64,000 nt of DNA, taken from the NCBI RefSeq assembly GCF_900142545.1, contig NZ_FRBF01000004.1, positions 186,001-250,000 on the forward strand. The letters are read 5' to 3'. The notes under the pieces were generated by a model. The model was not told the origin of the DNA. It was given only the letters and a program-made list of their open reading frames with translations, and ran no database searches. The translations under genes were made by a program, and so were the position numbers. The DNA comes from Fibrobacter sp. UWT2 (GTDB lineage: Bacteria; Fibrobacterota; Fibrobacteria; Fibrobacterales; Fibrobacteraceae). Shown here one piece after another: positions 51,473 to 59,443 of the stretch (its first letter is position 1; the number at the start of each line of letters is the position of its first letter).

Positions 51473-52621
51473 TTACCTAATGCCGAAGAAGATCACCATG
51501 CTCACGATGAGGGCGAAGATGCTGATGAGGTGCATGCGCCACACAATCTTCGAATTCATCAGGGGCTTGCTCGGGAAACGGCCTTCCCACTTCTTTTGGT
51601 AGTGGTGGTGGAGCGGAGCGCAAAGGAAAATACGCTTGCCTTCGCCGGTGGTTTTCTTGGTGAACTTGAACCAGCTAATCTGGAGCAACACGGAGCAAGC
51701 TTCGGCGATGATGATGATGCACACGATGGGGAGGAAGAGTCCTGCCTGCACCAAAATGAACATAATGCCAATTGCTGCGCCAAAGCCCACGGAACCGGCG
51801 TCGCCCATGTAGATTTCGGCCGGAGGGCTGTTGAACCACAAGTAGGCGAGTAGTGCACCTGCAATCGACATGGCGAGCGGGAACAATTCGTCGCAGCCCG
51901 GCAGGTAAGGTACGCTCAGGTACTGGCTAAAGATAAAGTTGCCGCTCACGTAGGCTACAAGACCTACGAAGATCATGCTTGAAAGAATCGGCACAGAAAC
52001 GAGGCTGTCGAGACCGTCAGTAAAGTTGGTGCCGTTGGCAGATGCGGCAATCACAAAAGTCATGAAGCCCACGAAGATCCAATTGGGCAGGTGAATCTGG
52101 AAAACGCTAATGGGGCAGAAGGGTATGGTCAGGTCGCCCTTGAGTTCGGGAATGAACTTATAGCAGAAAATCGCAACGACTAGGCTAAACAAGAAATAGA
52201 GGAACAGGCGAAGGCTGCTGGAAATGCCGTCGGCCTTGTCCATGTAGTCGGCGGCTTTGAGTTTGCCGAGCTTGATCAGGCGCTTGGCCTTGACCTTGGC
52301 GATGTCATCGATGGCGCCCACCGCAGAAAAAGCCGCAAGCACAATCAGGGTTGAAATGGTGTAGCCGTTCATCTTGCATACCAAGAGCGACACGATTTCA
52401 ACCACAATGACAAGGAGAAGGCCGCCCATAATCGGGGGCGACTTGGATTTTCCGTCTTTATCGAAGTCGCTGGTGGCGTCAAGGCTCTGGAGTTTGCGGA
52501 TATAGATCGGCATAAGGCACATGACTAAGATGATGGAAAGCATGGCGGCGGTTCCTGCACGGAACAGACGGCCGTCGAAAAGATCAATGTTGGTTAAATG
52601 ATAAAGCCACTGACAAAGCAT
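51473..52621 (-). CDS. mraY: Phospho-N-acetylmuramoyl-pentapeptide transferase
   Basis: 382 residues, ten-helix inner-membrane enzyme making lipid I from UDP-MurNAc-pentapeptide and undecaprenyl phosphate. Conserved loops: SPPIMGGLL, GAIDDIAKVK, ASANGTNFTDGLDSLV (catalytic Asp region), IYMGDAGSVGFGAAIG and FLCAPLHHHYQKKW. The NGTNFTDGLDSL loop differs slightly from the common NLTDGLDGLA form. It lies outside any dcw (division/cell wall) cluster visible here and is paired with a UDP-sugar pyrophosphorylase, which could supply precursors. Whether it is the only mraY copy cannot be told. Confidence 0.9.
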   Translation of the reverse strand: MLCQWLYHLTNIDLFDGRLFRAGTAAMLSIILVMCLMPIYIRKLQSLDATSDFDKDGKSKSPPIMGGLLLVIVVEIVSLLVCKMNGYTISTLIVLAAFSAVGAIDDIAKVKAKRLIKLGKLKAADYMDKADGISSSLRLFLYFLFSLVVAIFCYKFIPELKGDLTIPFCPISVFQIHLPNWIFVGFMTFVIAASANGTNFTDGLDSLVSVPILSSMIFVGLVAYVSGNFIFSQYLSVPYLPGCDELFPLAMSIAGALLAYLWFNSPPAEIYMGDAGSVGFGAAIGIMFILVQAGLFLPIVCIIIIAEACSVLLQISWFKFTKKTTGEGKRIFLCAPLHHHYQKKWEGRFPSKPLMNSKIVWRMHLISIFALIVSMVIFFGIR

Positions 52622-52629
52622 ATAAAAAT

Positions 52630-52675
52630 CGTAATTCGGAATTCAGAATTCGGAATTGTTGGTTGGTTGTTAAAC
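52630..52675. repeat. 7-bp tandem repeat (ATTCGGA / ATTCAGA type)
   Basis: Upstream of mraY the sequence reads ATTCGGA, ATTCAGA, ATTCGGA, ATTGTTG, GTTGGTT, GTTAAAC. Period 7, similar in unit to the one at 4286-4329. Confidence 0.7.
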
Positions 52676-52760
52676 TTTTTCTCTTAAAAAATAATTTTTT
52701 GTTTGTTTTTTGGCTTTAACGGGGTCCACGAATGTACCCGCATTTTCTAAATTAGGGAAC

Positions 52761-53249
52761 ATGAATGAACTCCATATCGACTGTCCGCATTGTGGTACAT
52801 CTTTTGACGCCCAGATCCAAGGGGATGGCGCCAACATGATGGTATTTTGCTGCGCCCGCTGCAAGACGCCTTTGATGTATTTCCATGGCGAGGTCGCCGA
52901 ACTGGATCGTGACGAATTTGCAGGGCTGCGCAAGAAGCTCAGTCGAGCCATTGATGCCGTCGTCAGCAATGGTGGTGCAATGGGTGCAGTGGCTGAAGCA
53001 CTCAAGAAGATGGTGGATGCTTCCGAGGCCCTGGCCGAAGAACGTACCGAAAAGGGCGAAAGCCTGCCCTGCCCCCGCGAAGGTTCTGCTCCGTCGGAAT
53101 TTGAAAATGTGGCTGAAAAAATCGCCGGTGCCATGGCTTCTAATGATGCCGAAAAAGTTCAGCCGACGGTCATTTCGGACGATATGCTTTCAGACTTGCA
53201 GAAAGACCTCGACGAACTCGATGTCGACAGCTTCTTGGATAAGCTATAG
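52761..53249 (+). CDS. Small zinc-ribbon protein
   Basis: 162 residues. The first 40 residues form a zinc-ribbon pattern: CPHCGTSF and, 20 residues on, CCARCKTPLMY. The rest is helical and acidic (LRKKLSRAIDAVVSNGG, DDMLSDLQKDLDELD). It is likely a soluble protein; some zinc-ribbon proteins of this size bind RNA or act as adaptors. The ATG at 52761 follows AGGGAA; an upstream start at 52710 is unlikely. The lysE-like gene follows after a heptamer repeat. Confidence 0.6.
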   Translation: MNELHIDCPHCGTSFDAQIQGDGANMMVFCCARCKTPLMYFHGEVAELDRDEFAGLRKKLSRAIDAVVSNGGAMGAVAEALKKMVDASEALAEERTEKGESLPCPREGSAPSEFENVAEKIAGAMASNDAEKVQPTVISDDMLSDLQKDLDELDVDSFLDKL

Positions 53250-53260
53250 AATTAAACTTT

Positions 53261-53322
53261 CTACAGCCAACTTCCTACTGTCTACTTCCTACCGTCTACT
53301 TCCTACTTCCTACCGTCTACTA
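53261..53322. repeat. 7-bp tandem repeat (CCTACTG / TCTACTT type), longest copy
   Basis: Units in order: CCAACTT, CCTACTG, TCTACTT, CCTACCG, TCTACTT, CCTACTT, CCTACCG, TCTACTA, ending four bases before the lysE ATG. This is the clearest and longest of the seven period-7 sites. Confidence 0.88.
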
Positions 53323-53325
53323 ATC

Positions 53326-53952
53326 ATGCTTGAATTTTTCATCGCAGCGCTTGTCGTGGGGATTGCCCCCGGGCCAGATAATTTATTTGTGCTTGCCCAA
53401 AGTGCAGCCCACGGCGCCCGCGCCGGTTTTTGCGTGATTTTGGGGCTTTGCACGGGAATCATGGTGCAGACGGGGCTGCTGGTCGCGGGGGTTTCGGCGC
53501 TGGTTGCCGCAAGCCCGACGGCGTTCTTTGTGATGCAATGTCTTGGTGCGGCATACCTGCTGTATTTGGCGTACCGGAGTTTTCAAGTTCGCGCCGGAAA
53601 CGTGGCTATAGATGATGAAAATCATAAGCCCAGCGATGTCGGCCATCCTTCTGCCCGCAAGCTTTACCTTCGCGGCATCATCATGAACCTTTCGAATCCG
53701 AAGGTGGTTCTGTTCATGCTTTCGTTTATACCGCCGGCCGTGCGCCTGGACCGCCCGATTCACCCGAGCTTGCAGACCGCTATCTTTGGCGCAGAATTCA
53801 TTGTGGCGACCATGATCGTGTTCGGTTCGGTCGCCCTGTTGGCTGGCGCCGTCAAGAAGTTCCTGCTGAATAGCCCGAAAGCGAACCGCAACCTCAACTG
53901 GTTCAGCGGCTGCGTGTTCGTGCTCTTGGCTGTGGCGCTGTTCTTGGTTTAA
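53326..53952 (+). CDS. LysE/RhtB-family amino acid exporter
   Basis: 208 residues with five or six membrane helices. The start MLEFFIAALVVGIAPGPDNLFVLAQSAAHGARAGF carries the family-typical PGPDN motif. A central NLSNPKVVLFMLSFIPP is the second signature. These permeases export lysine, threonine, homoserine or related amino acids; substrate unknown. ATG at 53326, directly after the heptamer repeat. Its stop overlaps that of the convergent nrnA gene (TTAA). Confidence 0.88.
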   Translation: MLEFFIAALVVGIAPGPDNLFVLAQSAAHGARAGFCVILGLCTGIMVQTGLLVAGVSALVAASPTAFFVMQCLGAAYLLYLAYRSFQVRAGNVAIDDENHKPSDVGHPSARKLYLRGIIMNLSNPKVVLFMLSFIPPAVRLDRPIHPSLQTAIFGAEFIVATMIVFGSVALLAGAVKKFLLNSPKANRNLNWFSGCVFVLLAVALFLV

Positions 53953-54908
53953 AGCTGTTTTTCAATAAGCTTCAGGATTTTTTCAATCGCTACTTCGGGG
54001 GCGTCGTTTGTATCGCCGCCGGCGGCTCGGGTGTGGCCGCCACCGCCGAATTCGCGGGCGATCACGTTCACGTCTACAATGTAGTTGCTGCGCAGGCTAA
54101 TCTTGTATTTGCCGTTGACGGGGTACAGGAATAAGGCCACTTCGGTGCCGCCGACCTCGCGAATGGTGTCGATGACGTTCGACAGCTCGACCGGCGTCAC
54201 GTCAAAGCGGGCCATGTCCTCGGGGGTAATGTGGGCGTAGACCACTTTACCGTCGAGTCCGAGCTTGCAGTGCTCCATCACGAATCCGGTCACGAGCGTC
54301 TGCTTGTAGGTGCGGGTGTAGTAGGTTTCGTTCACGATTTTCGCGAAATCGATTCCCTTTTCGATCAAGTCGCCCACGACTTGCATGGTGCGCTTGCCGG
54401 TGCAGCTGAACTTGAAGGCGCCTGTATCGTGTACAATGCCCAGGTACATGCTGTTGGCCGCTTCTTTCGAAACCTTGCTCTTGTCGAGATTCACGTACAG
54501 AACTTCGCTTGCGGAACTTGCTTCCGGTTCCACCAGGTTCAAGGTGCAAAGGTTCAGCGGGTTAGAAATGTGGTGGTCGATATTGATGGTCTTCTTGGCT
54601 GCCTTGATACATTCGGCGCCGTTTGCGCCCACGCGTTCAAAACTCGGCGTATCCATCAGGAAAACCAAGTCGTAGGGGATGCCGTTGTTGCTTTCTGCAG
54701 TCCAGGCGGAGCGGGCGTCGGATGCCCCGCGCAGAATCTTGTAGCTGTCAGGGAAGTTCTCAAGGTACAAGTCCACATGAATGCCCGGATAGTTGTCCTT
54801 GATGTAGTTGTAAATGCCTGTGGTAGAACCTACGCAGTCGCCGTCCGGGCGCACGTGCCCGAAAATGGCCACCGTCTTCGCTTCGCTTAAAAATTCATCA
54901 ATTCTCAT
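53949..54908 (-). CDS. nrnA: DHH/DHHA1 phosphoesterase, NrnA-type
   Basis: 319 residues. NrnA-type enzymes degrade nanoRNA and dephosphorylate pAp. The DHH region shows VAIFGHVRPDGDCVGS, FLMDTPSFERVG and INIDHHISN. The DHHA1 end shows ISLRSNYIVDVNVIAREFGGGGHTRAAGG. The start at 54908 gives the typical MRIDEFLSEAKTVAIFGH; upstream in-frame sequence is rejected because it reads through the divergent gene's region. The 37-base gap to the divergent HAD gene must hold both promoters. Confidence 0.88.
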   Translation of the reverse strand: MRIDEFLSEAKTVAIFGHVRPDGDCVGSTTGIYNYIKDNYPGIHVDLYLENFPDSYKILRGASDARSAWTAESNNGIPYDLVFLMDTPSFERVGANGAECIKAAKKTINIDHHISNPLNLCTLNLVEPEASSASEVLYVNLDKSKVSKEAANSMYLGIVHDTGAFKFSCTGKRTMQVVGDLIEKGIDFAKIVNETYYTRTYKQTLVTGFVMEHCKLGLDGKVVYAHITPEDMARFDVTPVELSNVIDTIREVGGTEVALFLYPVNGKYKISLRSNYIVDVNVIAREFGGGGHTRAAGGDTNDAPEVAIEKILKLIEKQL

Positions 54909-54945
54909 AGTTGGGAATATAGCAAACATTTCTATATTTCGAACT

Positions 54946-55773
54946 ATGAAACTCCTTTTCACCGACCTTGACGGTACGCTCCTGACCGACGACAAGCAGA
55001 TTCTCGATGTAGACATGAAAGCCATCGAGGGTATGCTTGAACGCGGGCACAAGCTGGTGCTCTGCACCGGGCGTCCGCTCACGAGCGCAAAGCAACTGGC
55101 GCAAAAGTACGGCTTCGACAAGTCGGGCTTTTTCCTGGTGAGTTTCAACGGCGGCCTCATTTACGACTACGCCACCGAACAGTCCATTCTGACGCGTTAT
55201 ATTCCGGTAGAATCGGTCAAGTTCATTATGGATGCCGCCCATCGTGCCGGCATGCATGCGCATACTTACTCGGGCGACCTGGTAGTTTCGGAATATGAGA
55301 CGGAACAACTCAAGACGTATTGCCGCTTGATGAAGATGGACTATGTGGTCGTTAAGGATATCCGCGACTACTACGGCGAATTCATCAACGTGGTCGTCAA
55401 GCCGCCTATCAAGGTGAATATCATTACGCCGTTCGATCACGATAGCCTGCTCGATTTCCGCGCCGAAATGCGCAAGACTACTGCGGGCAAGCTCTTTGAT
55501 GTATTCAGCAAGCCCGAAATGCTCGAATTTTCGCACATGCAGAGTAACAAGGGTGATGCGGTGCGGTTTATGGCCGATTTTTACAAGGTCCCGCTTGCAG
55601 ACACCATTGCCGTGGGCGACGAAGAAAACGATTGCCCCATGATCGAGGCTGCCGGGGTAGGAGTGGCAATGCTGAATGCCTCTCCGGTTGCCAAAAAAGC
55701 GGCCGATTACGTGACTACGGTCGACAATAACCACGGCGGAATTGCCGAAGTTATTGAAAAATTCGTGATTTAG
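54946..55773 (+). CDS. Cof-type HAD phosphatase
   Basis: 275 residues. HAD-superfamily phosphatase: the catalytic Asp motif I is LFTDLDGTLL at the start, motif II LCTGRPL, late motif IV VGDEENDCPMI. The type IIB cap lies in the middle (residues 85-195). Members dephosphorylate sugar phosphates, pyridoxal phosphate or flavin phosphates; the specific substrate is unknown. The ATG at 54946 begins the family-typical MKLLFTDLDG. Confidence 0.88.
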   Translation: MKLLFTDLDGTLLTDDKQILDVDMKAIEGMLERGHKLVLCTGRPLTSAKQLAQKYGFDKSGFFLVSFNGGLIYDYATEQSILTRYIPVESVKFIMDAAHRAGMHAHTYSGDLVVSEYETEQLKTYCRLMKMDYVVVKDIRDYYGEFINVVVKPPIKVNIITPFDHDSLLDFRAEMRKTTAGKLFDVFSKPEMLEFSHMQSNKGDAVRFMADFYKVPLADTIAVGDEENDCPMIEAAGVGVAMLNASPVAKKAADYVTTVDNNHGGIAEVIEKFVI

Positions 55774-55788
55774 TTGTTTTTACCTCAA

Positions 55789-55807
55789 ATATTCCAATTT
55801 GGAATAT
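55789..55807. promoter_or_regulatory. Palindrome ATATTCCAA-T-TTGGAATAT
   Basis: A perfect 9-base inverted repeat around one base, 82 bases upstream of the FIST-GGDEF start. The TTGGAATAT arm also occurs in the divergent gap at 6236-6244. A candidate operator for the cyclic-di-GMP pair. Confidence 0.45.
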
Positions 55808-55889
55808 ACAAGGTAACTTTTTTTGAACAAAATGGTAATCTTTGTTGTATCTTCTATATAGATATATAATATAGGGATACTGCAGGGGC

Positions 55890-57767
55890 ATGAAACAATT
55901 CCAGTTTGATTACCATAGCATCACTACGTTGAAACGCGACCTTGACAAGATTAGCCTTTGGTGCAAGTCAAGAGTGTTTTCTCATGTGGTATTCCAGATT
56001 TATTCCAATTCCATGGATAAGGGGCAAATTGACCTAGTCTGCGACGTTATTTCGCAGAATTTCCCGGATTCCATTTACATGGGCTGCTCGACAGGTGGCA
56101 ATATCATCGATGGGCGAATTTCCAATGCCGAAATTTCTGTTGTCTGTACGATTTTTGAATACCCTACGACTCAGCTAAAATTGCTGCAGTATACGATGGA
56201 TGCGGACAATGCCGTTGATGTGGTTGGCAGTATTAAAGAAGAAATCAAGGCGAATCCGTGGGTGAAGGCGGTTGAACTGCAGCTGACGACTCTTGGTGTT
56301 TCTATGACACCGTTTTGCGATGCGTTCAAGGATGTGGATCCCTCGATTGCGATTTTTGGCGGTGGTGCCATTAATCCGAACTTGACAAGTACGGAAACAT
56401 GCATTTTTTCGAATGTGGGCGGATATTCAGGAAAGGGTGTCCTAGTGCTTTTGATGGGGGGTGAAGACTTCTTTGTCCATACCACCCATGTGATTGGCTG
56501 GAAACCCCTTGGCCGTGAATTTGTAGTGACAAAAGCAAGGGGACCGGTGCTGTATGAACTGAATGGCGAGCCTGCTTATGAAGTCTATCACCGCTATTTG
56601 AATATCCAGAATGACGAACACTTCATTTACAACACGCTGGAATTCCCGTTGTTCTACAAACGCAATGGAATCGATATCATGCGTGCTCCGGTAGCCTGTA
56701 ACGAAGATGGTTCCGTAGTCATGTCGTCGGATATCGAAGAAGGCGTGAAGGTGCGCCTTGCTTATGGCGACCCGTGGACCATTCTTGAAAGTGTCCGAAA
56801 AGACGGCCGTAATATAGGGGTGTTTAGCCCTGAAATAATCAAGGCGTTTTCTTGTGTAGTACGTCGAATCTTTTGGGGCAAAGAAGAAATCAGTAGTGAA
56901 ACGCTCCCGCTGCAGAGCATTGCGTCTACTTCGGGTTTTTATTCTTCTAGCGAATTCATGCGTACAGGCTGTTGCGTGAATCAGCACAATGCGACCCTTG
57001 TGATTGCAGGAATGCGCGAAGGCAAGGGCGGGGAACGTTATGATTTCGAAATGCCCGAGGAGGCGTTCTCGGGCAAGGTTTCCATGATTAACCGTCTGGC
57101 TACTTTTATCGATGTGACGGCACAGGAGCAAGCCGAAACTTACGCAAAACTGCAGTTGACCTCTATTACGGATTCCTTGGCGGAGGTGTTTAACCGTGGC
57201 GAAATTCAACGCCGAATTACCCAGTGCGTGACGTCAGGGCGGCCAGGCTGCCTTGTAATGTTCGATATTGATAATTTTAAACAAATTAACGACACCTGGG
57301 GCCACAAGGAAGGTGATAATGTCATTCAAGAATTTAGCCGTCTTTTAAGAAGGGTTGCCGATGAAATCGGAGTATCCGGGGTCGATGCGGCTGGCTTTAA
57401 TATGACTGATTTTGAAGACATGTGTGCAAAGGAATACGAACTTCATGGTGGAGACTCTTTACAGCCTGTTCCTGTGATTCTGAATGTAAAATCTCCCATT
57501 GGCCGTTGGGGAGGCGAAGAATTCATGGTGCTTTTGCAGGATTCCTCGTTAAAAACGGCTATAGATTTTGCTGATAGGGTGCGTGTCGCGTTCAATGATA
57601 TTACATTTAAAAAAGCTGGACGTCGTTCCGTGAGTGCCGGTGTAACCGAACTTCGGAAGGGCGAAAGTGCTGATACTGCATTCGTTCGTGTCGACAAGGC
57701 TCTTTACAAAGCCAAGAATAACGGCAAGAACTGCATTGTGGTATCAGAAGGAGAAAATGATGGATAG
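55890..57767 (+). CDS. FIST-domain sensor diguanylate cyclase
   Basis: 625 residues. FIST_N and FIST_C sensory domains cover about residues 1-370 (YMGCSTGGNI, AIFGGGAINPN). These are thought to sense small ligands such as amino acids. The C-terminal GGDEF domain begins LTSITDSLAEVFNRGEIQRRI and has the active site RWGGEEF, so it should make cyclic di-GMP. An unusual insert of about 55 residues (DAAGFNMTDFEDMCAKEYELHG and more) separates DNVIQEFSRLLRR from the active-site strand. No membrane segment, so cytoplasmic. It overlaps the next gene by 11 bases with AAGGAG inside the overlap. Confidence 0.87.
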   Translation: MKQFQFDYHSITTLKRDLDKISLWCKSRVFSHVVFQIYSNSMDKGQIDLVCDVISQNFPDSIYMGCSTGGNIIDGRISNAEISVVCTIFEYPTTQLKLLQYTMDADNAVDVVGSIKEEIKANPWVKAVELQLTTLGVSMTPFCDAFKDVDPSIAIFGGGAINPNLTSTETCIFSNVGGYSGKGVLVLLMGGEDFFVHTTHVIGWKPLGREFVVTKARGPVLYELNGEPAYEVYHRYLNIQNDEHFIYNTLEFPLFYKRNGIDIMRAPVACNEDGSVVMSSDIEEGVKVRLAYGDPWTILESVRKDGRNIGVFSPEIIKAFSCVVRRIFWGKEEISSETLPLQSIASTSGFYSSSEFMRTGCCVNQHNATLVIAGMREGKGGERYDFEMPEEAFSGKVSMINRLATFIDVTAQEQAETYAKLQLTSITDSLAEVFNRGEIQRRITQCVTSGRPGCLVMFDIDNFKQINDTWGHKEGDNVIQEFSRLLRRVADEIGVSGVDAAGFNMTDFEDMCAKEYELHGGDSLQPVPVILNVKSPIGRWGGEEFMVLLQDSSLKTAIDFADRVRVAFNDITFKKAGRRSVSAGVTELRKGESADTAFVRVDKALYKAKNNGKNCIVVSEGENDG

Positions 57768-57960
57768 CGTTGTCAAAGCGAAAATTGATTCCTTGTACGA
57801 GGCTTTTTCGGTACTTGCGAATGGTGCATACACCTATGTCACCGATATGAGGACGGATTGGACCCGCTGGTCTAAAGAGGCCGTTCACTATTTTGGCTTA
57901 CCTGATGAATATATGCAGGGGGGTAGCTTATGCTTGGATGGAAAAAATCCACCCGGATGA
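57757..57960 (+). pseudogene. N-terminal PAS fragment of the phosphodiesterase, cut by a frameshift
   Basis: The natural start of the next gene is ATG 57757 or 57760 after AAGGAG. The frame reads MDSVVKAKIDSLYEAFSVLA...HYFGLPDEYMQGG, a PAS/PAC N-terminus, then leaves frame at six Gs (57918-57923) and stops at 57960. With five Gs it would run on as MQGVAYAWMEKIHPDDR into the frame below. Either a true frameshift, a slippage switch or a sequencing error. Confidence 0.7.
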
Positions 57961-59416
57961 TCGCGCCGCCTATAAAGAAAATATTGACAAGGTCATGTCC
58001 GGCCAGACGAATGAACATAATCTTCAGTATCGCGTGTTGACAAAAGATGGCCGCTACATTGTTTGCACCTGTCGTGGGGTATTGCTCCGTGACGAACATG
58101 GAAACCCGGACTATTTCGGCGGGATGATCAAGAACAATGACACCCTAAGCTATTATGACGATGTTTCCAACATGAGAAGTCTTTATGGCTTTTGGGAAGA
58201 CCTGCAGTCGACGAGTTGGCGTGGTGAAAGCCTGCAGGTGATGATTTTGGGCATTAATGATTTTTCTCGTCTGAATGAAATTTACGGCTACACGTTCGGA
58301 AACCGCGTGCTCCAGGAATTTTCAAAGATGATCAAGGTCGAGGCCCATGGCATAGGCGACTGGTACCGAATGGATGGAACCAAGTTTGCTATTGTCTGCC
58401 AGAAAGCCTCTGTTGAAGACCTGAAAAACCTGTACAAACGTATCCAGTACAATTCCCTTCATGATTTTAATGTGGATGGAACTCGCGTAGTTCTTTCGTT
58501 TGTCGCAGGAGCCATCAACCTCGAAAAATTTGATGTCAGCGTAGAAACCGTTTATTCTTGCCTGCGCTTTGCCTATTACGAATCCAAGAATAATCACTTG
58601 GGTGAGTTGTATATTCTTAAGAATGACGTCAACGATGACAAACGCGTTGCAATTGAACGAATCAATGTCATCCGCAATTGCATTGTGAATAATTGTGAAG
58701 GATTCTACCTGTGCTACCAGCCGATTGTGGATGCCAACACCGAAAAGATTATTGGTGCCGAAGCCCTGATTCGCTGGAAAAACGAAGAGTACGGTGTTGT
58801 ACCTCCGGTTGAATTCGTGGATATTTTGGAACAAGATAATTTGTTCCCAGAACTGGGTAAGTGGATCTTGAGAACCGCAATCAAGGATGCCAAGAAATTC
58901 ATTGAATCTTACCCGGGCTTTGTCATCAACGTGAACCTTTCGTACACGCAGCTTGAAAAGCCGAATTTTGTAGAAAGCGTACTTTCTATTCTGGAAGAGG
59001 AATCGTTCCCGCCGCAGAACCTGTGCCTGGAAATTACGGAGCGTTGCCGCCTTTTGGATATGGCTCTTCTTAAGGAAATCTTTACAAGACTCCGTCAGAA
59101 GGGTGTCAAGGTGGCTCTCGACGATTTCGGTACCGGATTCAGTTCCATTGGCGTTCTGCGCGAACTTCCGGTGACTACGGTGAAGATTGACCGCAGCTTT
59201 GTGATGAACATTGAGCAGGATGCTTCTGACCAGAATACGGTCCGCTTTATTTCGGAACTGGCGGATTCCTTCTCGTCGTCGGTAACTGCAGAAGGTATCG
59301 AAACGCCCGAAATGCGCGAATTCCTGCTGCGATTCAAGGTCAAGAGCCTGCAGGGGTTCTACTACTCGAAACCGCTGCCGCTTGACGAGTTTATGGACAA
59401 ATATGTGAATGTGTAG
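57893..59416 (+). CDS. PAS-GGDEF(degenerate)-EAL cyclic-di-GMP phosphodiesterase, frameshifted at its 5' end
   Basis: About 507 residues from TTG 57893 (or ATG 57905). The PAC end of the PAS domain is present (EKIHPDDRAAYKENI). A degenerate GGDEF follows (WYRMDGTKFAIV where RxGGDEF is expected), so no cyclase. The EAL domain is intact: GAEALIRW, NVNLSY, CLEITE, ALDDFGTGFSS, KIDRSFV, TAEGIET and LQGFYY. It should hydrolyse cyclic di-GMP. It follows the FIST diguanylate cyclase, so the pair opposes each other. As read, the N-terminal part is lost to the frameshift. Confidence 0.8.
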   Translation: MAYLMNICRGVAYAWMEKIHPDDRAAYKENIDKVMSGQTNEHNLQYRVLTKDGRYIVCTCRGVLLRDEHGNPDYFGGMIKNNDTLSYYDDVSNMRSLYGFWEDLQSTSWRGESLQVMILGINDFSRLNEIYGYTFGNRVLQEFSKMIKVEAHGIGDWYRMDGTKFAIVCQKASVEDLKNLYKRIQYNSLHDFNVDGTRVVLSFVAGAINLEKFDVSVETVYSCLRFAYYESKNNHLGELYILKNDVNDDKRVAIERINVIRNCIVNNCEGFYLCYQPIVDANTEKIIGAEALIRWKNEEYGVVPPVEFVDILEQDNLFPELGKWILRTAIKDAKKFIESYPGFVINVNLSYTQLEKPNFVESVLSILEEESFPPQNLCLEITERCRLLDMALLKEIFTRLRQKGVKVALDDFGTGFSSIGVLRELPVTTVKIDRSFVMNIEQDASDQNTVRFISELADSFSSSVTAEGIETPEMREFLLRFKVKSLQGFYYSKPLPLDEFMDKYVNV

Positions 59417-59443
59417 GATATAGTTCTTACTATATTTCTATGC

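Noticed and set aside
52885-53325. An in-frame upstream extension of the LysE gene by about 147 codons
   Set aside because: It would translate the heptamer repeat and overlap the zinc-ribbon gene out of frame; the family start lies at 53326.
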